Both the position numbers and the translations under genes were made by a program. Under the pieces are notes generated by a model that made no database searches, was not told the DNA's origin, and saw nothing but the letters and a program-made list of their open reading frames with translations. A stretch of 64,000 nt of DNA from Chamaecrista fasciculata (taxonomy: Eukaryota; Streptophyta; Magnoliopsida; Fabales; Fabaceae). Below, piece by piece: positions 1-10,900 of the stretch; positions within the stretch are counted from its first letter, which is position 1, and the number at the start of each line of letters is the position of its first letter. The stretch is from the NCBI GenBank assembly GCA_003254925.1, contig QANZ01013120.1, positions 1 through 64,000 of the forward strand, in the 5' to 3' direction.

Positions 1-47
1 GCAAAAAGAATGACTTCACACATAATTTTCTAAAATCATTTCACATA

Positions 48-754
48 GGCCCAGTTCGTTTGCGCTCCGATTATAATCATAATAAGCGTGTTCGTTTGCA
101 ATTTTTTTCTGATCAAATTATAATCATGATTTTTTTATAATCATACACACTCAATTACACTTATAACCCTATACATATACCTACAATTACTTATACTCTA
201 ATACAATCTATCACTCATCATAAGGGCAAAATGGTTATTTATCTCAATATTGGGCCAGTTTATAAATATTCATTCTTGTGTTGGGCTAAATTGTTATTTT
301 TCCCAAATAGTTTATGATTGAAATTAATATTTTAGCCATGATCTTCCCCTCTCTCTCACGTCCCTCCTCCCTCTCGTCTCTCTCGTCTCTCTCTCGTTGA
401 AGCTCCTTCCTTCGCTTCTCTCCCGCTCTCTCATTCTTCCACCGCCTCCGTCCCTTGCTTCCGCCAACATCCGCCGCCAACTGATCCAATCGATTCCACT
501 GTCACTTCCTTTAATTGTCGATTCAATCTCAAATGTGTAACAAACAGATTCATTCACACAAAATGAATTATCCATAAATATAATCTAAAAGTGAATTACT
601 TTTGAACAAAAAGGCCAAAAAATTGTATATTTATGACTGGAATTATCCATAACCAGAAGGAAACAATGAAATTGGTTGGCCAGTTGGGATTGGGATCGTT
701 CAGGGGACACCGATTCTTCTTCGTCAAGTTCATTGAGGACTTTCTTTACACACA

Positions 755-821
<67 letters not shown>

Positions 822-1439
822 ATGTTGCCTAGAGATGGTGGTGGCTGACGGAGAGAGAAGAGAGAGGATGAATGTGTTGTGTAGTTTATGCTAAATTGAA
901 TAAAAATTTCGGGTCCAATAACAGATTTTTATTCTCTCTCATCTTATGCGAAACGGTGGACCATTTTATTCGATGGTCCACCGAATGTCGGGGCCTGATT
1001 CGAAAAAATGCTACACTTTAGTCCTTATTGGTCGACCATTTCATAGGCAAAATTAGTTCGGTGGACCAAACAAAATAACCACCTCCAAAGTTGCACATGA
1101 TTATAATCATATTTTCACGCTTTCCAAGACAAACAGTGACATAATTTGATTTTTCTATAAGCAACAATCACATCCAAACACACTTTGATTATAATCAAAT
1201 CACATCTTATTTTTTCATACTTTTTCCAACTTTTTCTTCCATTTCTACCCATATACAATTTATCAATTTCCTTACCCTTCTATCTACTAACCACAATCAT
1301 TATATACCCATTTCAATAATTTCACACCAAATAATCAACTTTCATCCAAACACCAATACACAAATAATCAACTTTGATTATAATCATACTCTAATTATAA
1401 TCAGAGCAGATTTTATTATAAGCGCAAACGAACTGACCC
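48..1439. mobile_element. Non-autonomous TIR DNA transposon (1.39 kb)
   Basis: The two ends are inverted copies: the left begins ggcccagttcgtttgcgct and the right, read in reverse, begins gggtcagttcgtttgcgct. The element is flanked by ATA on both sides (45-47 and 1440-1442). Just inside each end are repeated attataatcat motifs and a second copy of the cgtttgc motif. No transposase reading frame is present. A 3-bp duplication and GG-starting ends point to the PIF/Harbinger type, but ATA is not the usual TWA target, so the superfamily is uncertain. Confidence 0.6.
748..819. repeat. Compound (AC)n(AG)n microsatellite
   Basis: About 12 AC units run directly into about 24 AG units, inside the TIR transposon. 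Short apparent reading frames here are only translations of the repeat. Confidence 0.95.
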
Positions 1440-1442
1440 ATA

Positions 1443-2370
1443 GTTGATGTTTACTTAATTTTTTTTTGATGTTTACTTAATATAACATACAATTAGAAAC
1501 TAAAATGGACAATGGTCGCAAGCAAACCATTCTTCCAATTCATGTGGATGATTGGGGGGTATGTACTAATTTCTAAAGTACATATATCTTCAAATTTTAA
1601 TTCGAATATTCTTTTTATAAAGTTGATCTTAACTTTTCTTATGGAAATAGATGTAAACATTTATTTAAATGTCTTTAAAAAATATGCAAAAAAGATAGAG
1701 CTTCTGATGTTTGTTTATTTTTGTTTTATTTAAAATAAAACATATGATTGAAGATGTGTTTGAAACAAATTGATTAAAATAAACTCAAAACAGAAAAAAA
1801 AATGCTAATATATTGTTGTTTGAGAAATTGAGCAAAAGACTTTGTGGTGGAAAAACCTCCAACACATCGATCTCTAGGACTTCTGCACTTGTGCCACATA
1901 AAAATGAAGCTCCTCCACTTTTAAGAAATTGATCATATTAATATTGAAATGATAAGACACAATAGAAATTATTTTTTTAAAAAAGAAAAAGTTACTGTTT
2001 AATCTAAAAATCTATAAATTTCTATCGAGTCAATGGATTAATTCTTAAATAATTAAAATATACCCTTAAATTATTAGAATCACTAAAGAATTGTTTCTTA
2101 AGGAATGTAGAGAATTATTCTAATTTCATTTAAAGTGATCAGATGTAAAAACCACTCTGTAGTAGCGAGAAACTTCTAATTTAGGCATCCTTAATATTTA
2201 AACCACATACTTAATTAACTTCTTGTTGCTCTTTAATTTATTAATTTTAGATGTACCAAAAAAAATTTATTAATTTTAGTGTTTCGAATGTTTTGATATC
2301 AAAGCTTTTCAGATAACTTATCAAAAAAAAAAAANTTTAAAAAAATATAAATTAAATTATAAAAATAAAA
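1443..2370. other. Gene-free AT-rich spacer
   Basis: No gene, RNA or clear repeat structure is visible. The only open frame of any size (1512-1733) is AT-driven, low-complexity and unlike any family I know. One N lies at 2335 in an A-run. Confidence 0.6.
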
Positions 2371-2686
2371 GGCCAAAGTATATTTTTGGTCTCATATCTT
2401 TTGTTCAAGTCTCAATTTGGTCTCATATATTTTTTTGTTACACTTTTAGTCTTATGTCTTTTGATCAGGTGCAAGATTTGTCTCATATATTTTTTTTGTT
2501 ACAGATTTGATATCTTATCTTTATAAAAAGTTTCATCGTTAGTCCTACAATGTGAAATTTTTTTATAGATAAATGACTAATTCTGTAATCTAACTAAAAG
2601 ATATGAGACAAAAAGTGCAACAAAAAATATACATAACCAAATTGAGACTTGGGCAAAAGATATTGGATCAAAAATATACATTGACC
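2371..2686. repeat. Foldback MITE, family A copy 1
   Basis: The left arm (ggccaaagtatatttttgg) and the right arm are long imperfect inverted repeats extending about 60 bases inward. Inner repeats of the type 'tttggtctcatat' recur. Related copies lie at 14890-15200 and 35756-36116. No coding capacity. Confidence 0.65.
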
Positions 2687-2756
2687 AAAAGAAAATGAGA
2701 AATTAATATATTAAATAAAAATAATTTGATTATTTATAACTTTTTTTATTATGAGT

Positions 2757-3082
2757 GAGATGAGAATGCTTCGTTAGATGTGTGGTCATACTATTAAGGA
2801 TAAGATCAGTAATGAAGTCATCAGAGAGGAGGTTGGCGTGACACCTATCGTTGAGAAATTGGTAGAAACACGCCTTAGGTGATTCAGACATGTGCAAAGA
2901 AGACCTTTAGAGGTTCCGATACATAAAGTTGACCTATGAAAACTATTCAAAAAAACTATCTAGAAAGATATATCTATCAATAACTTACGGTTGACATGTG
3001 TAAAGATAAAACGTGATGGCGTCAGTTGATCCATATAGCCGACCTCACTCAGTGAAAAAAGGTTTTGGTTGTTGTTGTAATG
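2757..3082 (+). mobile_element. 3' end of an RTE-type LINE (dead fragment)
   Basis: The + frame from 2757 reads EMRMLR*MCGHTIKDKI and continues through an EVGVTPIVEK-like stretch to ETRLR*FRHVQRRP. This matches the C-terminal end of the reverse-transcriptase protein of plant RTE-clade LINEs. Two positions expected to be Trp are stops (TAG and TGA). The fragment ends in the ggttgttgttgtaa tail typical of these elements. The 5' part is missing. A shorter copy of the same 3' tail lies in a KORRIGAN intron near 36775. Confidence 0.7.
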
Positions 3083-4140
3083 TATTTATAATTTTTTTTA
3101 GAAGAAGTTTTAAACTATTTGGTAAAAACTAAAAAAGGAAATAGAGTTCACATAAATCGAGTCATATGAAGTTTGAAATGGACGGAAAACTTGAAGACCA
3201 TGCATGCCTCATATTACACGTAAAGACAGCCCCACAAACGCTTATTAAAGTCTTATGCGTCACTTTCGGGCTTCAGCTTTAAATTTCTTAATTTTGTTAA
3301 AATTTTGAATTTTTGTGTCCACTAATTTTAACATCATTACGCATACAGACATTGATGAAGACTTGGCGATTAATGTTGCAAAGAAAATCAACAAAAACAA
3401 AAGCACAAGCAAATAAACATACAAACCCTACTATCTTTTATGTACACATATCTTTAGTTTTCTTTTCCCTTTTGGGGCCAGAGTACATATATCTTAGTTA
3501 GTATTTGGATAAATGCTTATTATATGAAAGAAACTCAAGTTCAAATAGATTATTTTCAAATTATAGGGTAAATTTTATTTGTTTTAAAATTATTTTTATG
3601 TTTTATTTTGGTGCTTAAATTTTTACATTTGTTCTAATGTTTGTAAGATTTCGGGCATACCTGGATAGTCGGTTCAATGTACTATGCGAATATCGACTAT
3701 CCAGATATACGTTGCTCACAGCAAATAACACCAAAAAGGAAGATGAAAGAAACCATCGGAGATCCTCTAAACTCCAATAATGAATTTCCCTCAAGAACTC
3801 ACGTGTTTGGTTTTTCTCCCCGGAGAGAAAAGCTCTCAACGTGTGTATGTATTCTTGAATAAATGAAAATTAAGTTTTGATTATGTGATATTTATATATA
3901 TATATATATATATGTGTGAGAAAGATATTTGAAATATCTTTTCAATATTCAAAATGAAAAATTCTCCCCCAAATATCTCTCTATTAACAATTAATTAATC
4001 AAAGTAATTAATTAATAAACCAAATAATAATAACATATTATTATATCCGATCATGTTTGACTGGATCTAATTCACCAAAGTGAACCCATATCTCAACAAA
4101 ATCTTCATATAAAATTGGAAAAAACATTAAAAAATTATAA
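3083..4140. other. Gene-free spacer with (TA)n tract
   Basis: No gene is recognised. A TA microsatellite lies at about 3893-3913. A short hairpin (ggatagtcg at about 3663 and cgactatcc at about 3694) flanks the sequence gttcaatg. Short open frames here resemble no known protein. Confidence 0.5.
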
Positions 4141-4145
4141 CATCA

Positions 4146-5502
4146 TGACCGCACCCGTCGTTAGGTGGTCAAAAATACCGGAAATAATGCACTATAGTGG
4201 TGCAATCCGAGTCGATCTCTCGAGGAACTTTTGTGCAAAGTTTAAGAGTAACGATACCAAATTATCACTAATCGGGTGAAAACAACAGAAATTTGTTCTT
4301 TGAATGATTATCTATGACCTAAAGCAATAATTAAATAAAGCAATAATACTTTTGGGTTTTTGATTAAAAGACTGAATTGAAAGGCAACAATAATAAATTA
4401 ACGATTAACCGAGTTGAGAGAGTACCCGACAGAGCAATTGGATTAAGCAATCATCACTACTAAAGATAAATGGAGCATCTCACACAAATCATCCTAAGGT
4501 AGTCACTAATAACTCAATGACCTAGGTTAACAATATTATCATGAAAATACCTTAAACAAGATAAGTCATAACAAGAATTGAAAACCTTCATTCAATTGAT
4601 GATAAAACAGATCAAGAAACATAATCTTTATAACAAATACCATTGTCAAAGCTATATACCTATAATTATAACCAAACTAGTAAAGACTCCAGGGTTACAA
4701 TCAAAAACAAATAAGTAAAACCCTAATTCTAGTGTGAGAAAAACTTCCTAAATATGAAACCCTAGTTCATGCTTTGCTCCAATGCTCCTCCGGGTATGAG
4801 TGTTTAGCCGCTCATGGTTGACAGATGAATAACTTCAAAATTTGCTGCCATGATTCCACGAAAAAGCTTCACACGATAAGAATATCGGATCACCGAGATA
4901 CGAAATATGTAAAACTCTCTCTAAGCCAGTGTGTAGCCTCCAAGTGACCTCCAGACCTCTCATATATGTAAATTTCGGCTCATTCCAAGGAAATCTAGGT
5001 CAGAATCATCAAAATCGGGCTTGGGCCTGAATAATTATAAGTTATCGCAAACACGCCGCGGGACCCGCCGCGGCTATGCACAGCGGCGGTTTCCGCGACA
5101 AGATTTCCAGAGAGACCCGTCGCGGGACCCGCCGCGGCCTTGCCCGCAGCGGTTTCCACGGCGGTTTTTCCTGCAACTTTTATTCTTCTCGGTTTGGTCC
5201 CTGACTCGTCTCCAAGCATCCCTAAGCCTTCCTTGAAGTATTTCAACACTTTGGACTTCATCAAAACCTATCAAGAACATCGAGAAACTAAGTGAATTCT
5301 CAGGATAAAGAGGATTAATCAAATAATAAAGATTAAACCCGAAAAAACCACTTAATTACTCACAAAATAGTCCAAATAATCCTCAAACCTCAAGGCGTCA
5401 TATTTCATCATAAAAGGACATAAAGACATGCAAATGAATCTCAAATGAATATAAAATGCCCTAAAATGTCACTAAAATATATGATGAAATATGGTGAGAT
5501 CA
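4146..5502 (-). mobile_element. Solo LTR, probably Ty3/gypsy (1.36 kb)
   Basis: The segment starts TGACCGCACC and ends GGTGAGATCA; the reverse complement of the end, TGATCTCACC, matches the start at 8 of 10 bases. Perfect 5-bp direct repeats CATCA flank it (4141-4145 and 5503-5507), as expected for integrase-made target duplication. There is no gag or pol inside. Length and style suggest a gypsy LTR left by LTR-LTR recombination. The minus orientation is inferred from general resemblance to such LTRs and is less sure than the boundaries. Confidence 0.75.
5054..5170. repeat. GC-rich direct repeat inside the solo LTR
   Basis: The motif cgcgggacccgccgcgg occurs at about 5057 and again at about 5121. 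Each copy is followed by a related cagcgg...ttcc stretch, giving two units of roughly 64 bases. The segment is strikingly GC-rich in an otherwise AT-rich window. Confidence 0.75.
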
Positions 5503-5507
5503 CATCA

Positions 5508-6702
5508 TAATATATTTAATCAACAATTTTTAAATCAAATTTATTTTCTCGTTGTTTTTTCTTACACGAATCATTTTAGTGCAAAATTCTAAAATTTTTG
5601 AGTCAAGTTATGAACCCAAAGCACAAGGTACAAAAAAGAAAGAATTATTTTATTCTTACTTCCTAGCCAACTTCAATTGACGTAAAGTAAAGTCCAACAA
5701 AATAGGATGGCCGAGACCTAAAGAACATCCAAGAGAGTAGGCCATACATTTTTTTTTTTTATTTATCACTATCATTTTCAAGAATTTTGTTTAACGTCAT
5801 CTTTTGATTAAAATTATATTTAGGTAAGAGATTTTTAAATTTATTTTAAAATTATAATTTTACTTAATTTAGATAAAATATACATTATTGTTTATTTTTT
5901 TATAATTAAAAATAAGAAAGGCTAGAGTCTAGAGTCTAGACCCTTGAATATAAAAATAAAAGTAAATTAACAATTTAATTATTGAAAGATTAATTTTTAA
6001 AAAATAAAAATAATATACTTTTTATTACTTAAAAGATTAGCATGATATACTATTTAGTTTATAAAAATAATTAATATGTATATTATTTAAAATTTTTAGA
6101 GACTAAATTATATATTTTATTTTTTTTAAATATTAGATTATTAATTCAATAATATTTCAAAAATTGAATTATTATACTATGCTAAAAAAAATAGATACTA
6201 TTTATTAATTGGTTAGATGAATTTCTACTTGTGAAGATTAGAAAATAATTAATTAATGAATCTTCGGGCGAGGTCAAACTCTCTAATTATTGATTTTTTT
6301 TTTTGTAAAGAATAAAGATAGAAGTCAATAAATAAGATAAAAATTTCAGTGAAATACTAAAATATTTTACTAAAAAATATGATTAACTGTTTGATGACAA
6401 AATGATAATATTTTTTGTCTAATATAATCAAATGTAAAAATCGAAATAAAAAAATATAAAATATATGCGATGTGATTAAATTAATTGTATATTCAAGTTA
6501 TTATTGAATCAAATCATTTAATTTTAATGTATTTTTAACAAAATAAAATTGATCATTATTTGACTTAATTTAGTTTTACTTTAATTTATTTTAATTTAAT
6601 TTATTTTAATTGATTTTACACATGTTTAATTTATAAATACTGATTAAAATATGTCACCCTCGTTATTTTATAAAGTAGAAAATTGTAAAAGAAAAATACG
6701 AT
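5508..6702. other. AT-rich FRO upstream region duplicated near 14.7 and 17.3 kb
   Basis: No gene is seen. About 5785-6240 aligns by eye with 14700-14880 plus 15200-15395, and about 6410-6700 aligns with 17275-17590. This region therefore belongs to the block that was duplicated together with the FRO gene. Confidence 0.65.
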
Positions 6703-7006
6703 ATATCGCGTTACTATACCTTAAATAAATAATCCAAATGATTATGTTCCCTGATGGAACCCAAATTATATTATTCATGAAGGAAGTCAAAATTAATAAG
6801 ATACTAATTTGTGTGATAAAGGCTCACTAAAATTTGAAGTTGGACTTGGAAAGGATATCGCGTTACTATACCTTAAATAAATTATCCAAATAATTATGTT
6901 CCCTGATGGAATCCAAATTATATTATTCATGAAGGAAGTCAAAATTAATAAGATACTAATTTGTGTGATAAAGGCTCAATAAAATTTGAAGTTGGACTTG
7001 GAAAGG
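6703..7006. repeat. Tandem duplication, 2 x 152 bp
   Basis: Unit 1 is 6703-6854 and unit 2 is 6855-7006; both start atatcgcgttactatacc and end in ttggacttggaaagg. They differ at only a few bases, so the duplication is recent. The matching region of the dead copy (from about 17590, interrupted by a MITE) has one unit only. Confidence 0.9.
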
Positions 7007-7489
7007 ATACCTTTTTTTTTTTTTTAAGAAGAGATTTATTTGAGACTTCTTTACACTAATAAAAGTTAATCATTACATAAATAGTTAAATCCTATAACTT
7101 ATAAATAAAAATATTAGATTTTCTAATTGTGAACTATTAGAATTTTAAATCTTATAACTGATTTATCTAATTTTGGTGATTTATTTCTCAATTTTTTTTA
7201 TGTCTCATGTATGAAAGATATATTATTCATTTTAAGTGTCTAAAATCTAACAATAAAAATTAAATAAATTCACATTTTGAATACAAATTCATAATTACAA
7301 AGGTAAAAAAAAGTATCGAAATTAACTTTATCTTATAATTTAAAGATAAAAAATTTTATATTTATTCTATATCGTTTTTTTTATAATTTTTTTTAAAAAC
7401 TTATATATTTCAATAATTACAAATATTAATAAAATAAATAAAAAACCATTCCCTATTTCAACAAGTGGACCTTCTTCTTCCTTTCTTCT

Positions 7490-7963
7490 CCACACACTCT
7501 CACGCTTGTTCAATTCCTAAGCTTTCACTAATAAATCTTAATTAACTCTTAAGTTAGCTTATCTTTTTTCAGCTAATTCGTGTATTACCAAAACCCATTC
7601 CTCAATTTGTCTTTTTCCTCTTCAAGGGCGTTGTCCTCCCTGAAATGAAAGCACTAATAATTTCGCAATTTATATCAAGCTCTGGCGTGTTTCATCCTCC
7701 ACCACGGATTCGAGCCATACTACTTCGTCGACGATTCAATCATGTGATAAATATTCGTGCAGTTACATTAATTATGCTGCACTTTCTGCTTTTTTCAAGT
7801 GTGAAATCAACCTATTTGGTGAAGATTCCTTCTCGCCCTGAGATTTTCTGGTAAAAGTATAAAACCCATCCTCATTTCTCAAAGGGTTCCACAAAAATTC
7901 TTTTCTTCTTTTCCCTTTTTCTGAGTGAGTGTTTCAGTGGGACTTCTTCAACAATTTGCATCC
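7490..7963 (+). promoter_or_regulatory. FRO copy 1 promoter and leader region
   Basis: A TATA-like tataaaa lies at about 7858-7864, about 100 bases before the chosen ATG at 7964, and is followed by a pyrimidine-rich leader. Upstream (about 7610-7855) is a block kept in all three FRO copies (18290-18490 and about 25741-25900). It contains an open frame starting at 7645 (69 codons). If transcription starts upstream of it, that frame would be a uORF; if the TATA box is used, it is simply promoter DNA. Confidence 0.5.
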
Positions 7964-10900
7964 ATGGATGATAGTCACTCAGCTCATAATCCTCTTATTT
8001 CCTCTCATGGGGCTGAGAATGGTTGTGCAAAGAACACATCAACTTTTGCATCGGCTACAAAATTGACTCTCAAATTGTTGATTTGGGTGGTTTTCATTGC
8101 ATGGGTAGCCTTAATCATTTTGCTTCCAGCAGAATCTGTCAATGAGTTGGTGGGAACATGGGTAAGACTCACCGGTGGATCCGCTTTTGGAATCAAAGGT
8201 TCTTTGCTTTGCCTTTTTATTTCTTCTTCTTTGGTTTCCTCATGATGGTTTATATTGTTGCTTAAGACTGAGGCAAAAAAATATACATGGTGCAGGAAGC
8301 CTCTTTGTGCTGTTTACCGCTCCACTTTTCATCATTACATTCCTCGCCATTGCTTATCTAATTGTCTCTGGAGAGGACAAACTTCAAGAGTATGTGATTT
8401 TACAGAAACTTTGTTCTTAGATGTGCACAGAAATTAGTTGACTCTAGTATCACTAGACTCCACTCCAGCATAGACCGTTTACTAAAAATGAAAGGATGGA
8501 AGTAAAACGAAATCAAACATACTCGAATAATACATAAAAGAAGAAGCAAAAAAATCAGAGGGAGCAATTGATTGTTGTTTGAGTCATTTTTGGAGGACCA
8601 AATAGGGTTTAACATGGTTTTTTCTAGAGTGAACATATAAAATTGTAAAGATACACTAGGTAACAATTGAAACCAATACATTTAACTTTTTTGGTCCTTA
8701 TAAATTAGTCCCTCAAAATGGGCTCAAGGACTAAGCTGTATTGCTTCTACGACTTTCAAGGGCTAAAATATTGTAATTTAGATTTTCAGGAAATGAGTTG
8801 TCAAGTATCTTGTAGGTTTATTATTCTTTTGAGAAATTAAGGTAATGTATTTTTGGGTTTTGTTCCAGTCTTAATTCTCTTCTCAGGCAATTTTGATATT
8901 CTGCTTTATTTATTTATTGTATATATTGGTTTTGAATTGCAGGAAGAGGAACTCCAAACGACCAAGTTTCCGGCTATGGACATTTCCTGTGCTTGTGGAT
9001 GGACCATTTGGGGTTGTTTCAGCTGCTGAGCTCATTGGGATTGCCCTCGTTGCGGCTTATGTTATATGGGCTGTTTGTGCCTACATTGTGAGAGCCCTTG
9101 ATTCTGTGTCTGAGGAATCTACCATCAAAGCAAAGTGGTATAAAATATTCTGGCATGATTTTATTTATTTATTTACCTTTTCGTGAGTTCTATCTAGAAA
9201 ATTTATCTTATTTAAGGCACCAACTACAAAACTTATTATTCAAATTGTTGTCCTGAATTTTAACATTACATGACTGTTTCCTTTACTTCATTGCTTAATG
9301 GAGAACTCTGGGTTTCCTCTTATTTTATGTTAGATCTTACTAAGTTTTTTCATGGGCCTTCACCAAACAAATTTCCACTGATTTAATATGACTCATTCAA
9401 CTTTCCTGTGATTTTTTGTCCTGTCACCACTTACCTTCATCTGGTATTTTCCGTGTTAATTTTAACTGAAATATTCTAGTAACAATCAATGAGATGAACA
9501 ATTTCATTGTTGAAAGTATGATTTACTAATATCTTAATCCAATCCACAGTATTTCAATATTATAACTAGGATCAAGCTGCTATTTGGAAGTTGAAACCAT
9601 CAATTTATCCAACAATAGCCTTGGGACCTTGAAATATTTGCAGTACGAGTGAAATAGATGTTTAACAACATAATAGTTCATTTTAGCGGAGGATTATTTT
9701 GATCAGAATATTTAGAATGCCACACAGAATCTGGGAATCAAGTCCCATAGCTGCGATTGAGTCCCATCATAATCTTTCCCAATGCTCGTGTAGTTTTAAA
9801 TGTTTTGCTTTCATTGGTAAAATAATTATCTGACTTTCCTACCTTGCTTTGTTGAATTTTCAGGATATTGATGTTGGAAATTATGGGAGTTCGTCTTGGT
9901 GAAATTGGGTTATATTGCTTGGCATTTTTATTTATCCCAATTTCAAGGGGATCAGTTCTTCTCCGCCTTATAGATATCCCTTTTGAACATGCTACAAGAT
10001 ATCATGTATGGCTGGGACACCTTACCATGGCTATTTTTACTCTCCATGGACTCTTATATGTCATAGCATGGGCAATGGAAGGCACACTCGCGAAAGAAGT
10101 GAGTCCTGTTTAATGAATCCTTTAAATAATTAATGTATAGATGCAAGATAATTCTTTCTTACCTATTAGTAATTTTTTTTTTTGTGTCTATTGTTCTTTA
10201 CTTGTTTATGTTGGTAATTGAAACCTTCAATGCCCCCCGCTTACTAAAGTAAATGAAATGGCAAACAAATTTGAGAGGGCTTTAGTTAATGGAAAAATAT
10301 AAAACAGTAATGGTATGACTAAAGTAATATGCTCTTGCTCTTAAAAGATAAGGTTTGTTGGACAATTTTGCTGGTTAAAGTCATATCTCTTGAGTGTTTA
10401 GTGTTTGGACTTTGGAACGAAAACATGATTGATAAAGAAGTGTTCTTCTTTGCAGTTGAATGAGTGGGCAGATATTGGAATTGCCATTTATCCAGGAGTA
10501 ATTAGCCTTCTAGCCGGTTTGTTGATGTGGGCAACCTCCTTTTCTCCTGTGAGGAGGTGGAATTTTGAGTTGTTCTTCTACACCCATCAATTATATATTG
10601 TCTTCATTGTCTTTTTCGCTTTACACGGTGGTGACTTTGTCTTCACTATGGCCGCCGGTGGAATATTTCTTTATATGCTTGATCGCTTTCTGAGATTCTG
10701 CCAATCACGGAGGACTGTTAATGTTATCTCAGCCAAGTGCCTTCCTTGTGGAAATTTGGAATTGGTTCTGTCAAAGCCTCGAAGTAAGCATACTTTCCTT
10801 ATTAGTTTGTCCCCATATCTCTGTATCACTACCATATCAAGGATAATATATCTTTTTAAAATGCAGATCTTCACTACAATGCCCTGAGTTTCATCTTTCT

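Noticed and set aside
749..819. CRISPR-like or satellite array.
   Set aside because: It is a simple dinucleotide microsatellite without spacers.
5021..5322. Three overlapping open frames in the GC-rich part of the solo LTR.
   Set aside because: They are low-complexity by-products of a GC-rich repeat; all stop codons are AT-rich, so such frames are expected by chance.
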